A DNA stretch of 39,792 bases, taken from assembly GCF_049808615.1 (NCBI RefSeq), contig NZ_JBNCAN010000034.1, forward strand, positions 1 to 39,792, written 5' to 3'. The notes beneath the pieces are model-generated. The model was given only the letters and a program-made list of their open reading frames with translations, had not been told where the DNA came from and did no database searches. Positions 1 to 7,309 of this stretch are shown here, one piece after another. How positions within the stretch are numbered: position 1 is the first letter of the stretch; every line of letters begins with the position of its first letter. The DNA is from Modicisalibacter sp049808615 (GTDB lineage: Bacteria > Pseudomonadota > Gammaproteobacteria > Pseudomonadales > Halomonadaceae). A program made the translations under genes and the position numbers.

Positions 1-672
1 GGTGCCGGGGCCGCGGTGGTGGTCGCCGCCCGCCGCCGCGCCGCCCTGGAGGAGAGCGTCGCCATGATTCAGCAGCAGGGTGGCCGGGCCGCCGCCCTGG
101 AGGCGGATCTCGCCGATCCAACCGGGCTGGATGAGGCGGCGCAGCAGGCCGCGGAACCCTTCGGGACCGTGACCATCCTGGTCAATGCCGCCGGCGTCAA
201 TCTGCGTCAACCCATCGACGAGGTCGATCTGGCCTCCTGGCAACTGACTCTGCAACTGCACCTGGGCACGCCGTTCTTCCTGTCCCGCGCCCTGGTGCCC
301 GGCATGCGTGACAAGGCCTATGGGCGCATCATCAACCTGGCCTCGCTGCAGTCCCAGCGCGCCTTTGCCAACAGCGCCCCCTACGGCGCCGGCAAGGGCG
401 GTATCGTGCAGCTGACCCGGGCCATGGCGGAGGCCTGGTCCCGGGATGGCATCAACGTCAATGCCATAGCGCCGGGCTTCTTTCCCACCGAGCTGACCGC
501 GCCGGTGTTCGACGACCCGCACACCGCCGAGGCCATGGCGGCCAGGACCGCCATCGGCCGCAACGGCACTCTCGAGGACATCGCCGGGCCCACGGTGTTT
601 CTGGCCTCGCCGGCGGCGGGTTATGTCACCGGCCAGACGCTGTTCGTCGATGGCGGCTTTACCGCGCGGTGA
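1..672 (+). CDS. SDR-family dehydrogenase, 5'-truncated by window edge
   Basis: This is a classical short-chain dehydrogenase/reductase. The frame is open to base 1, so the true start and the N-terminal TGxxxGxG nucleotide-binding loop lie outside the window. Visible family features are an NAAG motif (about nt 184-195), a catalytic Ser near nt 343 and the Y-x3-K pair (Tyr at about nt 382, Lys 12 nt later). The C terminus has the usual VTGQTLFVDGG signature. Proteins of this type (gluconate 5-dehydrogenase, 3-oxoacyl reductase-like) interconvert a ketone and an alcohol with NAD(P)H. The zinc alcohol dehydrogenase that starts 31 bp downstream on the same strand suggests a two-step sugar-acid or polyol oxidation, as in idonate/gluconate catabolism. 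The substrate cannot be read from the sequence. The VTGQ...DGG ending argues against it being the YdfG-like sulfoacetaldehyde reductase IsfD. Confidence 0.85.
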   Translation, partial: GAGAAVVVAARRRAALEESVAMIQQQGGRAAALEADLADPTGLDEAAQQAAEPFGTVTILVNAAGVNLRQPIDEVDLASWQLTLQLHLGTPFFLSRALVPGMRDKAYGRIINLASLQSQRAFANSAPYGAGKGGIVQLTRAMAEAWSRDGINVNAIAPGFFPTELTAPVFDDPHTAEAMAARTAIGRNGTLEDIAGPTVFLASPAAGYVTGQTLFVDGGFTAR

Positions 673-703
673 ATGTCTACTGCTCTTGAACGAGGAACCG
701 AAC

Positions 704-1690
704 ATGCAAGCACTTTTCTACACCGGCCCGGAACGCCTTGAAATACGCGAGGCGGAAGACGCTCCCTTGGCGGCTGGCGAGTCCCGGGTCAGGATTCTCG
801 CCACCGGCATCTGCGGCTCCGATCTGCATGCCTTCCATGGCCACGATCCTCGCCGGGTGCCACCCTTGATCCTCGGCCACGAGGCCGCGGGGGAAGTCAC
901 CGAGGGCCCGTTGGCGGGCAAGCGCGTAACCATGAATCCGTTGATCGTCTGCGGGCGCTGCGACTACTGCCTGGGCGGACGCCAGAACCTGTGCAGCGAT
1001 CGCACCATGATCGGCATGACCCGGCCGGGAAGTTTCGCCGAATCCCTGACCATTCCCGACCACTGCCTGATCGAGCTGCCCGATAGTCTGTCGCCGGTGG
1101 CGGCCGCCCTGACCGAGCCCGCCGCCACCGCGTTGCACGGCATCCAGCGTCTCGAACGCGTGCTGGCGAGACCCCTGGCGGAAGCCACGGTACTGGTGAT
1201 CGGTGCCGGTGCCGTGGGGCTTCTGACGGGCCTGATGCTGCGTCAGCGCGGCGTGCGTCATTTGAGGTTGGCGGACACCAATCCGCTACGCCGCCAGACC
1301 GCCGAGCACGCCGGATTGGAAACCTTCGACCCCCGCGATGCGGGGCCTGAGGAGAACGGTGTCGAAGCGGTCTTCGACTGTGTCGGTGCCGGGGCCACCC
1401 GGGCCATGGCGACGCATGCGGTGCGTCCCGGGGGTGCCATCATGCACGTCGGGCTGCAGGACAATACCGGCGAGCTGGATGTGCGCACCCTGACCCTGCA
1501 GGAGATCGCCTTCCTGGGCGCCTATACCTATACCCCCATTGATCTGAGAGCCACGGTGGCGCTGCTTGACTCCGGGGCATTGGGAGGGCTTGAGTGGGTG
1601 GAAACCCGTCCCTTGAACGAAGGCGCCGGGGCCTTCGCCGATCTGGTGGCGGGTCGCACTGCCGCCGCCAAGATCGTGCTGGTGCCGTGA
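704..1690 (+). CDS. Zinc-dependent alcohol dehydrogenase (MDR; idonate/sorbitol/threonine dehydrogenase-like)
   Basis: 328 aa from the ATG at 704, which follows a GAGGA ribosome site at 692-696. An in-frame ATG at 623 lies inside the upstream SDR gene and is unlikely. The N-terminal GroES-like domain carries the catalytic zinc site: Cys of GICGSD near residue 37 and GHE near residues 57-59. A structural-zinc lobe has four cysteines (CGRCDYC followed by NLC, about residues 84-98). The Rossmann domain has VIGAGAVG near residues 164-171. At 328 aa it is slightly shorter than the usual 340-350 aa. It probably oxidises a polyol or sugar acid with NAD+, in one operon with the SDR. Which sugar is not determined. 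Confidence 0.85.
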   Translation: MQALFYTGPERLEIREAEDAPLAAGESRVRILATGICGSDLHAFHGHDPRRVPPLILGHEAAGEVTEGPLAGKRVTMNPLIVCGRCDYCLGGRQNLCSDRTMIGMTRPGSFAESLTIPDHCLIELPDSLSPVAAALTEPAATALHGIQRLERVLARPLAEATVLVIGAGAVGLLTGLMLRQRGVRHLRLADTNPLRRQTAEHAGLETFDPRDAGPEENGVEAVFDCVGAGATRAMATHAVRPGGAIMHVGLQDNTGELDVRTLTLQEIAFLGAYTYTPIDLRATVALLDSGALGGLEWVETRPLNEGAGAFADLVAGRTAAAKIVLVP

Positions 1691-1847
1691 AATTGGAATA
1701 AGAGCTGGAGCCATGCTGCAAAGTGGCCGGCGGCGCAATCTGCGCCATCGTTGCGTACGCTGGCCGCGGTCTGGATCGTCTCGCGTTCGAGAGGAGTGAG
1801 GTTGCCGGCTCCGAATCGTTGGCTATGAGGTTATGGGATGTCGGGAC

Positions 1848-2249
1848 TCATGAAATGAAAGCCTTGGGAGCGATTGCCTGTTCAGGAAAAGCCCTGAGCA
1901 GTTTCTTGTCGCTGGTGACGAGCGGTATGTCGAATCGCTGTGCAAGTGCCACGAACTCACAGTCATAGGCGGAGCAGCCGGTTTTTTCCGCCAGTACAAG
2001 CACGGAAAGCGAGTCCAGCTCATACTCGTTCCCTGTCAGGAGCTTTTCCGCTTGGCCTTGAATCTGATAGGCCGTGGCGAGTTCGAGTAGTCCTTTTCGC
2101 ATATACAAGGCGAGGATGTTGCGTAATTCGCTGCGCCATAGCCTCGGCACCAACCATTGAGCGTCCTTTTTCAGCACACCCTCGACGGCTTCGGTATGTT
2201 CGGTAGGCAGGTACAAGTAGGCGATGGTGTTGGTATCGGCAACGATCAT
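1848..2249 (-). CDS. PIN-domain toxin of a FitAB/VapBC-type module
   Basis: 133 aa, the normal size for a VapC/FitB toxin, a metal-dependent RNase that cleaves tRNA or other RNA. The PIN acidic residues are all present: Asp5 in VADTN, Glu41 in RSELRN, Asp96 in SAYDCEF and Asp114 in TSDKKLL. The start overlaps the antitoxin stop by 4 nt, typical of coupled toxin-antitoxin translation. It is probably autoregulated through the antitoxin-toxin complex at the repeats near 2521-2549. No mobile element is visible around it, but such modules move often. The PIN call is firm; the RNA target is unknown. Confidence 0.9.
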   Translation of the reverse strand: MIVADTNTIAYLYLPTEHTEAVEGVLKKDAQWLVPRLWRSELRNILALYMRKGLLELATAYQIQGQAEKLLTGNEYELDSLSVLVLAEKTGCSAYDCEFVALAQRFDIPLVTSDKKLLRAFPEQAIAPKAFIS

Positions 2250-2491
2250 CGGCGACCGTCGTTCTTGGCGTCGGTGATGTCGGCTTCGCTCAGCAAGCGG
2301 TCAGTATGTACTTGCTGACGCAACTCACGAGCCTTGTCCAGGTGCTGCTCCGGCGTGGCGTTTGACGGGAGCAGGGCGCGCTCCAGATAGATGATCAGCT
2401 CGCTATTGATACTCCGCCGATGCAGTGTTGCGGAGGCCTTGAGCCGATCATAGAGCTCATCGGGGATGTTTTTTACGGTCAGGGATGCCAT
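2246..2491 (-). CDS. FitA/VapB-type ribbon-helix-helix antitoxin
   Basis: 81 aa from the ATG at 2491. A GTG at 2512 would add seven residues, but FitA-like proteins normally begin MASLTVxNIPDELYDRLK, which matches the ATG start. The first ~45 residues fit the Arc/MetJ ribbon-helix-helix fold: a beta strand at residues 2-7 and two helices (DELYDRLKASA and SINSELIIYLERAL). The charged C-terminal tail would wrap the PIN toxin encoded by the overlapping downstream gene. The ribosome site is weak (AGAGCA). RHH antitoxins bind repeats in their own promoter, and suitable repeats lie immediately upstream. Confidence 0.88.
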   Translation of the reverse strand: MASLTVKNIPDELYDRLKASATLHRRSINSELIIYLERALLPSNATPEQHLDKARELRQQVHTDRLLSEADITDAKNDGRR

Positions 2492-2520
2492 GGCGCTTGC
2501 TCTAGTATGCACGAGTGCGA

Positions 2521-2556
2521 TGGTTTCATTTTGGTTTCAGTGTGGTTTCTCGTCAA
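2521..2556 (-). promoter_or_regulatory. Candidate toxin-antitoxin promoter with three 11-bp-phased GAAACCA repeats
   Basis: On the minus strand, TTGACG (2556-2551) and CAAAAT (2533-2528) are separated by 17 bp, a plausible sigma-70 promoter for the antitoxin-toxin pair. Three exact copies of GAAACCA (plus strand TGGTTTC at 2521, 2532 and 2543) lie within and just downstream of it, exactly 11 bp apart, so on one face of the helix. This suits cooperative binding by the RHH antitoxin. The repeat is seen directly; its role is inferred. Confidence 0.5.
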
Positions 2557-2596
2557 GAATATGGCGATGCCTTGCGAGTGAAATAGGCCGCAAAAA

Positions 2597-4318
2597 CTAG
2601 CGTTGACGGAGTCTGCCCACGACCAGCTGCGCCACTTCCATCAGCATCTCGTTGTCGATGGGGTGGGCCAGGTCCAGCGCCAGGCTGTGACGATAGAAGG
2701 GACTGAGGTCCAGGCCCACGCCCAGGCCGCGAATCTCGACCTCGCCCTGGCGTTCCCGGCGGGCGATGACGTCCTTTAAATGGTTATCCAGGTAGAACGT
2801 GTCGTTGGCCAGATTGGTAGCGGTGTCCATGGGGCAGCCGTCGGAGATGACAATCAGGATGCGGCGCTGTTCGTCGCGCCCGAGCATGCGGTTGCAGGCC
2901 CAGTCCACCGCCTCGCCGTCGATGCCTTCGCGGTAGAGATCGTGCTTGAGCAGGGCGCCGATGTTGCGGCGCACCCGCCGCCAGCGCTGGACGGCTTCCT
3001 TGAAGACCAGATAGCGCACTTCATTGAGGCGCCCCGGGTTTTTCGGGCGTCCCTGGCCCATCCACTCCTTCTGGGCGCGGCCCCCGTTCCAGGCATTGGT
3101 GGTGAAACCGAGAATTTCCGTGGTCACGCCGGCCATTTCCAGGGCTCGGGTCAACAGATCCAGAAGTATGGCGGTGGATTCGCTGTAGGCCTTCATTGAG
3201 CCGGAACAGTCGATCAGAAAGCTGACCATGCTGTTGGCCTGGGGCTTGTACTGCTCGAGTCGAAACAGGCGGCGCTCCGCAGGGGAGGTGATCAACTGAG
3301 CCAGGCGACGGCCGTCGATGTAGCCTTCTTCTTCGCCGAAACTCCAGCCGTCGCGTTCGACGTTGCTAAGATGCGCGGTAAATAGCTGCGCCAGGCGGCG
3401 AATATTGATGCCAAGCTCAGCAATCTCCCTGTCCAGGCGCTGGCGATATTCATCGAGTTTAGCCGGACGCACCAGATCGGAGGCTGCGTCCTCACGATCG
3501 TAAGCGGTGGTAAAAACGCGATAGCGCTGCTCCGCATCATCGAAGACCTTGCTGTGACCGGATAGTGCCGTGGTAAAGCCTTCGCCGCCTTCCTCGTCGA
3601 AATCGAGAAAGAGCGCAAAGCCTTCCAACTCCTCGTCATTTTCCTCATCGTCGTCACCGCCCAGTGCTTCTCTGGCCTCGGTGACTCTTTCCGAGGTCAC
3701 TCGGGCAATATTGAGCGCGTGTTCGGCGAAGGCGGCCTGGTCCTGACGATGACGCCGTAGCCCGGCCAGATCCGCACCGATGATCGGCACCAGGCGCCCT
3801 CGGGTGGTTTCGATGAAATCGCCGGTCTCATCATCGAGCGGGCGTCCGGTAATGCGCGTCCAGCCGATCATGGCGATGGAAAAGATCAGCCGACCCACGA
3901 CGCCTTCGGTCAGCCGAGACGTCTGAAAATCACGCGACCAGGCCTCGAAACGCTGATCCAGATTATGGGCCATGCCGGGCAGGCCCTTTGGCACCAGGGC
4001 CTCGACCCGCAATTGTTCCAGAAGCTCGAAGATCAGTCGCGCCACCGGGTCTTCCGGGCACAGCCGACGGTGCAGATCGATGTCGGAATGCATAAGACGC
4101 AGGGCAGTTGCATCCGCAACACCGCGATAGGCGGTGAAATCCAGATTGTCGTCATCCAGACGCAGATGAGGGGCGTGTATCGGCACTGGCTGGGCACGAT
4201 GATGCAGGCGCTTGCCGCGATAATGCAGATCGCGCTCCCCGGTCATGGCCCGCAGAGAAGCGGCACACAGCTCCTCTATGTGCTGCTGGCGACGGGCCAG
4301 CTGCTGCGGAGTGGCCAC
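2597..4318 (-). CDS. cobT: CobT-like cobaltochelatase subunit (VWA domain)
   Basis: 573 aa. In aerobic cobalamin synthesis CobT works with the AAA+ protein CobS and the large subunit CobN to insert Co2+ into hydrogenobyrinate a,c-diamide. The features fit CobT: a helical N-terminal region, an acidic linker (about residues 221-248), and a C-terminal von Willebrand A domain with the MIDAS sequence DCSGS (Asp370, Ser372, Ser374) and a second VISDG segment. The start is a GTG that overlaps the cobS stop by one base (TAGTG), implying translational coupling. It is somewhat shorter than the ~630 aa of classical CobT. No cobN or other cobalamin gene is nearby, so the metal substrate is uncertain. Confidence 0.85.
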   Translation of the reverse strand: MATPQQLARRQQHIEELCAASLRAMTGERDLHYRGKRLHHRAQPVPIHAPHLRLDDDNLDFTAYRGVADATALRLMHSDIDLHRRLCPEDPVARLIFELLEQLRVEALVPKGLPGMAHNLDQRFEAWSRDFQTSRLTEGVVGRLIFSIAMIGWTRITGRPLDDETGDFIETTRGRLVPIIGADLAGLRRHRQDQAAFAEHALNIARVTSERVTEAREALGGDDDEENDEELEGFALFLDFDEEGGEGFTTALSGHSKVFDDAEQRYRVFTTAYDREDAASDLVRPAKLDEYRQRLDREIAELGINIRRLAQLFTAHLSNVERDGWSFGEEEGYIDGRRLAQLITSPAERRLFRLEQYKPQANSMVSFLIDCSGSMKAYSESTAILLDLLTRALEMAGVTTEILGFTTNAWNGGRAQKEWMGQGRPKNPGRLNEVRYLVFKEAVQRWRRVRRNIGALLKHDLYREGIDGEAVDWACNRMLGRDEQRRILIVISDGCPMDTATNLANDTFYLDNHLKDVIARRERQGEVEIRGLGVGLDLSPFYRHSLALDLAHPIDNEMLMEVAQLVVGRLRQR

Positions 4319-5298
4319 TAAAACGTATCCTGGTTGTTCTGGTAGGACTCGTCGAGTTCTTCACCGAAACAGCGCTGATAGTATTCCGCCACGATGGGAC
4401 GCTCGGCCTCGTCACACTTGTTCAAGAATGACAGGCGAAAGGCCCGCGACGGATTGCGAAAGATCTCGCAGTTCTCCGCCCAGGTGATCACCGTGCGCGG
4501 CGACATCAGGGTGGACAGGTCGCCGGCAGCAAAGCCCTTGCGGGTCAGATCCGCTACTTCGACCATCGAGTCGATCAGCTTGCGTCCTTTCTCGTTGTTC
4601 TTGCTGGGTACACGAGCCAGGGTGATCTTCACCTCCTCGTCGTGGGGCAGGTAGTCGAGCTTGGCGACGATGTTCCAGCGGTCGATCTGGGCGTGGTTGA
4701 GCACCTGGGTGCCGTGGTACATGCCGTCGAGATTGCCCAGACCGACGGTGTTGGCGGTGGCGAAAAGGCGGAAGTAGGGATGGGGATGAATCACCCGGTT
4801 CTGATCCAGTAAAGTGAAGTTGCCATCGCGCTCGAGAATGCGCTGGATGACGAACATCACGTCCGGCCGCCCGGCGTCGTATTCGTCGAAGATCAGCGCC
4901 ACGGGTCGCTGCAGCGACCAGGGCACGATGCCTTCCTGGAATTCCGTGACCTGCAGGCCGTCGCGCACCACGATGGTGTCCTTGCCGACCAGATCGAGAC
5001 GGCTGATATGGCCATCCAGATTGACTCGCAGGCAAGGCCAGTTCAATCGCGCCGCCACCTGTTCGATATGGGTCGATTTGCCGGTACCGTGAAGCCCCTG
5101 AACCATCACTCGACGGTTGCGGGTAAAGCCGGCGAGTATCGCCAAGGTCACATCCGGATTGAAGCGATAGGCGGTGTCGATTTCCGGGACATGGTCGCCG
5201 CGCTCGCTGAAAGTGGGCACCTCCAGGTCGCTGTCGATATCGAAGAGCGTGCGCACGGACTGCATCTTGTCGGGCTTGGCATGTTGAAGCTCGGTCAC
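4318..5298 (-). CDS. cobS: CobS-like AAA+ ATPase, cobaltochelatase subunit
   Basis: 326 aa, the usual CobS length. It is a MoxR/CobS-type AAA+ ATPase with Walker A GLHGTGKS (residues 68-75) and Walker B LIFDEYD (Asp138, Glu139). The N terminus (DIDSDLEVPTFSER) is typical of CobS. The chosen start is GTG at 5298, preceded by GAGGAG with 7-nt spacing; the next in-frame Met (residue 12) lacks such a site. It forms an ATP-driven ring with CobT and normally powers metal insertion by CobN. The gene is first in the cobS-cobT operon and divergent from the thiO-like gene across a 179-bp spacer. Confidence 0.9.
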   Translation of the reverse strand: MTELQHAKPDKMQSVRTLFDIDSDLEVPTFSERGDHVPEIDTAYRFNPDVTLAILAGFTRNRRVMVQGLHGTGKSTHIEQVAARLNWPCLRVNLDGHISRLDLVGKDTIVVRDGLQVTEFQEGIVPWSLQRPVALIFDEYDAGRPDVMFVIQRILERDGNFTLLDQNRVIHPHPYFRLFATANTVGLGNLDGMYHGTQVLNHAQIDRWNIVAKLDYLPHDEEVKITLARVPSKNNEKGRKLIDSMVEVADLTRKGFAAGDLSTLMSPRTVITWAENCEIFRNPSRAFRLSFLNKCDEAERPIVAEYYQRCFGEELDESYQNNQDTF

Positions 5299-5436
5299 GT
5301 CGGATCTCCTCGGGGGCGTCTTGAAAGCGCTGTATTGTAGAGCGCTACCTTGAGTCTAGATGAAAGCGTGAAGCATGGATGCAATCATAGCTTTGTTTCT
5401 AAAAAACATGCAAATCGTATCGTTTTTTGAAACTAT

Positions 5437-5465
5437 TTGACTGCAAAGGTTGGTTTTGGCTAATG
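5437..5465 (+). promoter_or_regulatory. Tentative promoter for the thiO-like gene
   Basis: TTGACT (5437-5442) lies 17 bp before CTAATG (5460-5465) in an AT-rich stretch of an otherwise GC-rich region, just upstream of the ATG at 5478. The -35 match is good and the -10 is poor. Transcription starting here would leave a very short leader. Confidence 0.3.
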
Positions 5466-5477
5466 AGAACCTGACGA

Positions 5478-6569
5478 ATGAATGACTTTCTGATTATCGG
5501 TGGTGGTGTCATTGGCATGATGACGGCCTGGCAGCTGGCGGATGCGGGTTATGGCGTGACGCTGGTCGAACGCGGGCAGTGCGGTCGCGAGGCTTCCTGG
5601 GCTGGCGGCGGTATCGTCTCGCCGCTTTATCCCTGGCGTCATCCCGAGTCGATCTCGCGGTTGTCGCGCTGGTCCGAAGGCTATTATCCCGAGCTTGCCG
5701 AGCGTTTGCTCGCCGATACGGGGATCGATCCGGAATACCGCCAGAGGGGGCTGCTTTACTTACGTGTGGAGGATGAGGCCGAGGCCATGGAATGGGCGCA
5801 GCGACTGGACAAACCACTGGAGCGTGTCGATGCCCGTTTTTTGTATGAAAAGGAGCCGAATCTGGCAGCGGGCTTCAATGATGCGCTGTGGATGCCGACC
5901 CTGGGCAGCATCCGTAATCCCCGCCTGGGCCAGGCGCTGCGGGCCAAGCTGCAGTCACTTCCTCAAGTGACCCTTCGCGAACATGTGTCGGTCGAGCGGC
6001 TGAGTCGGAAGGATAGTGGTATCCAGGTAGATACCGGTGAAGGTCCGTTGACCGCGGGGAGGGTCATACTGTGTGGCGGTGCCTGGACCGGCCAGCTCTT
6101 GAAGACCCTCGGGCTGGATCTACCTATCCATCCGGTCAAGGGGCAGATGATGGTGTTCAAGACGCCACGCATGCCGGACGGGCGTTTGTTGATCGAGCGG
6201 GTGGTGCTGGCGGATGGACGTTATCTGATTCCGCGGGCCGATGGGCGCGTACTGATCGGCTCGACCCTGGAACACGCCGATTTCGACAAGACCCCGACGC
6301 AACAGGCGTACGCATCGCTCTATGAAAGCGCTGTCGCCATGCTGCCGGCCTTGGCAACCTGTGAAGTTGAACATCACTGGGCTGGGCTGCGCCCGGGATC
6401 TCCGGCCGGAGTGCCGTTCATCGGCGAGGTGCCGGGTGTGGAAGGGATGTTCGTCAATGCCGGGCATTATCGCAACGGGCTGGTGCTGGCCCCGGCGGCG
6501 ACGCGTTTGCTGGTGGACCAGTTATTAGGACATGAACCGATCCTCGATCCAACACCCTATCGGTGGTGA
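5478..6569 (+). CDS. thiO: FAD-dependent glycine/D-amino-acid oxidase, ThiO-like
   Basis: 363 aa, close to the ~365 aa of ThiO glycine oxidases. The N terminus has the FAD Rossmann motif GGGVIG (residues 8-13) followed by VTLVERG with the acidic ribose-binding residue. The RxxxSWAGGGI segment and the C-terminal HHWAGLRPGSPAGVPFIGE and GHYRNGLVLAP segments are characteristic of the DAO/ThiO family. ThiO oxidises glycine to iminoglycine for the thiazole of thiamine. Other thi genes are absent nearby, so the enzyme could instead be a more general D-amino-acid or sarcosine-type oxidase. It is monocistronic as far as can be seen, and the stop is directly followed by a candidate TauR operator that belongs to the next gene. 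Confidence 0.8.
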   Translation: MNDFLIIGGGVIGMMTAWQLADAGYGVTLVERGQCGREASWAGGGIVSPLYPWRHPESISRLSRWSEGYYPELAERLLADTGIDPEYRQRGLLYLRVEDEAEAMEWAQRLDKPLERVDARFLYEKEPNLAAGFNDALWMPTLGSIRNPRLGQALRAKLQSLPQVTLREHVSVERLSRKDSGIQVDTGEGPLTAGRVILCGGAWTGQLLKTLGLDLPIHPVKGQMMVFKTPRMPDGRLLIERVVLADGRYLIPRADGRVLIGSTLEHADFDKTPTQQAYASLYESAVAMLPALATCEVEHHWAGLRPGSPAGVPFIGEVPGVEGMFVNAGHYRNGLVLAPAATRLLVDQLLGHEPILDPTPYRW

Positions 6570-6575
6570 TCGGGG

Positions 6576-6605
6576 CTGGCCCAACAAGTGCCTTCTATCT
6601 GGTGC
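6576..6605 (+). promoter_or_regulatory. Candidate TauR operator upstream of tauX (CTGG half-sites, 23-bp pitch)
   Basis: CTGGCCCAACA begins at 6576 and CTGGTGCTAGG at 6599, exactly 23 bp start to start. The same architecture occurs upstream of both TRAP binding-protein genes (10546/10569 and 12109/12132). From memory, the R. capsulatus TauR site is a direct repeat of CTGGACYTAA, which these half-sites resemble. The pair lies about 110-140 bp before the tauX start. Confidence 0.55.
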
Positions 6606-6716
6606 TAGGTGTTTTCAACGTGCCACGACTACCCTTATGAGATGAGGGCAGCATAGTGGCCGTGGGCCGCGAATGCCTATTTTCATGAATAACCACTTAC
6701 ACGCCAGGAGCACGCC

Positions 6717-7106
6717 ATGAGTCAACTCGACGTCGATTTCCTCAAAGCCTTCAGCCAGGCCCTCAACGATCACGATATCGATGCCGTCATGTCGATGATG
6801 ACCGATGACTGTGAATTTCATGCTATTGCCGGACCGGATCTGATGGGCAAGACATTCAAGGGCCAGGATGAAGTGCGCCAGGGGCTCGAGGGTGCCTGGA
6901 AGAATGCACCGGATGCGCAGTGGGTCGACGGTGAGCATTACGTGATCGGCGATCACGGCTTCTCCGAAACCACTTACAAGGGCACCACCACCGATGGCGT
7001 TCGTTCTGAAGCCCGTATGATCGACGCCTTCACCTTCCGCGACGGCAAGATCGCGGTGAAGAATGCATTCCGCAAGAATCGTCCGCCCCTCAATCAAGGC
7101 GCCTGA
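6717..7106 (+). CDS. tauX: NTF2/SnoaL-like protein, probable taurine dehydrogenase small subunit TauX
   Basis: 129 aa from the ATG at 6717, with AGGAG six bases upstream. The sequence is a single NTF2/SnoaL-like cone-fold domain: an N-terminal helix (FLKAFSQALNDHDIDAVMSMM), then TDDCEF, FKGQDEVRQGL and a C-terminal sheet ending DAFTFRDGKIAVKNAF. Domains of this type can be enzymes or small subunits. Here a large DAO-type flavoprotein follows, with a MocR regulator, TRAP transporter and TauZ-like exporter nearby, which matches the tauX-tauY (taurine dehydrogenase) arrangement known from Paracoccus, Rhodobacter and Chromohalobacter. The fold is confident; the TauX role rests mainly on neighbours and the shared operator. 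Confidence 0.65.
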   Translation: MSQLDVDFLKAFSQALNDHDIDAVMSMMTDDCEFHAIAGPDLMGKTFKGQDEVRQGLEGAWKNAPDAQWVDGEHYVIGDHGFSETTYKGTTTDGVRSEARMIDAFTFRDGKIAVKNAFRKNRPPLNQGA

Positions 7107-7116
7107 TAAACCACGC

Positions 7117-7281
7117 TAAAGTAATCGTTGAATAAATCGTCGAACGAGATAAGCAGGCGTCGCTACGCTGCAAGGCGCACGGAGCGCAGAAGACGAGACA
7201 TAACATTGGGTTAGGCGAGTTTTCTAGCACCGCGCAACGCAGCAATTCGGTCGCGTAGGCATTTATACAGTGATTACTTCA
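7117..7281. mobile_element. MITE-like element with ~19-bp imperfect terminal inverted repeats
   Basis: The left end (from 7119) reads AAGTAATCGTTGAATAAAT. The right end, read on the minus strand from 7279, is AAGTAATCACTGTATAAAT; 16 of 19 positions match. The matching T one base further out on each side could extend it to 7117-7281. The interior has no ORF, and its two halves can partly pair (GCTGCnnnGCGC on both arms), so the 161-165 bp could fold into one long hairpin. No clear target duplication is visible. It sits between tauX and tauY and ends 28 bp before the tauY start. Confidence 0.5.
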
Positions 7282-7309
7282 AGACATCCCTATTCTGAGG
7301 AGTCCGATC

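Noticed and set aside
1..672. The truncated SDR as sulfoacetaldehyde reductase (IsfD) linked to the taurine genes
   Set aside because: Its C-terminal VTGQ...DGG signature and the adjacent zinc dehydrogenase fit sugar/polyol oxidation. It is also separated from the taurine genes by about 6 kb with unrelated operons.
1691..1847. Possible remnant of a mobile element next to the toxin-antitoxin pair
   Set aside because: No terminal repeats, transposase fragment or attachment-site-like repeat could be identified.
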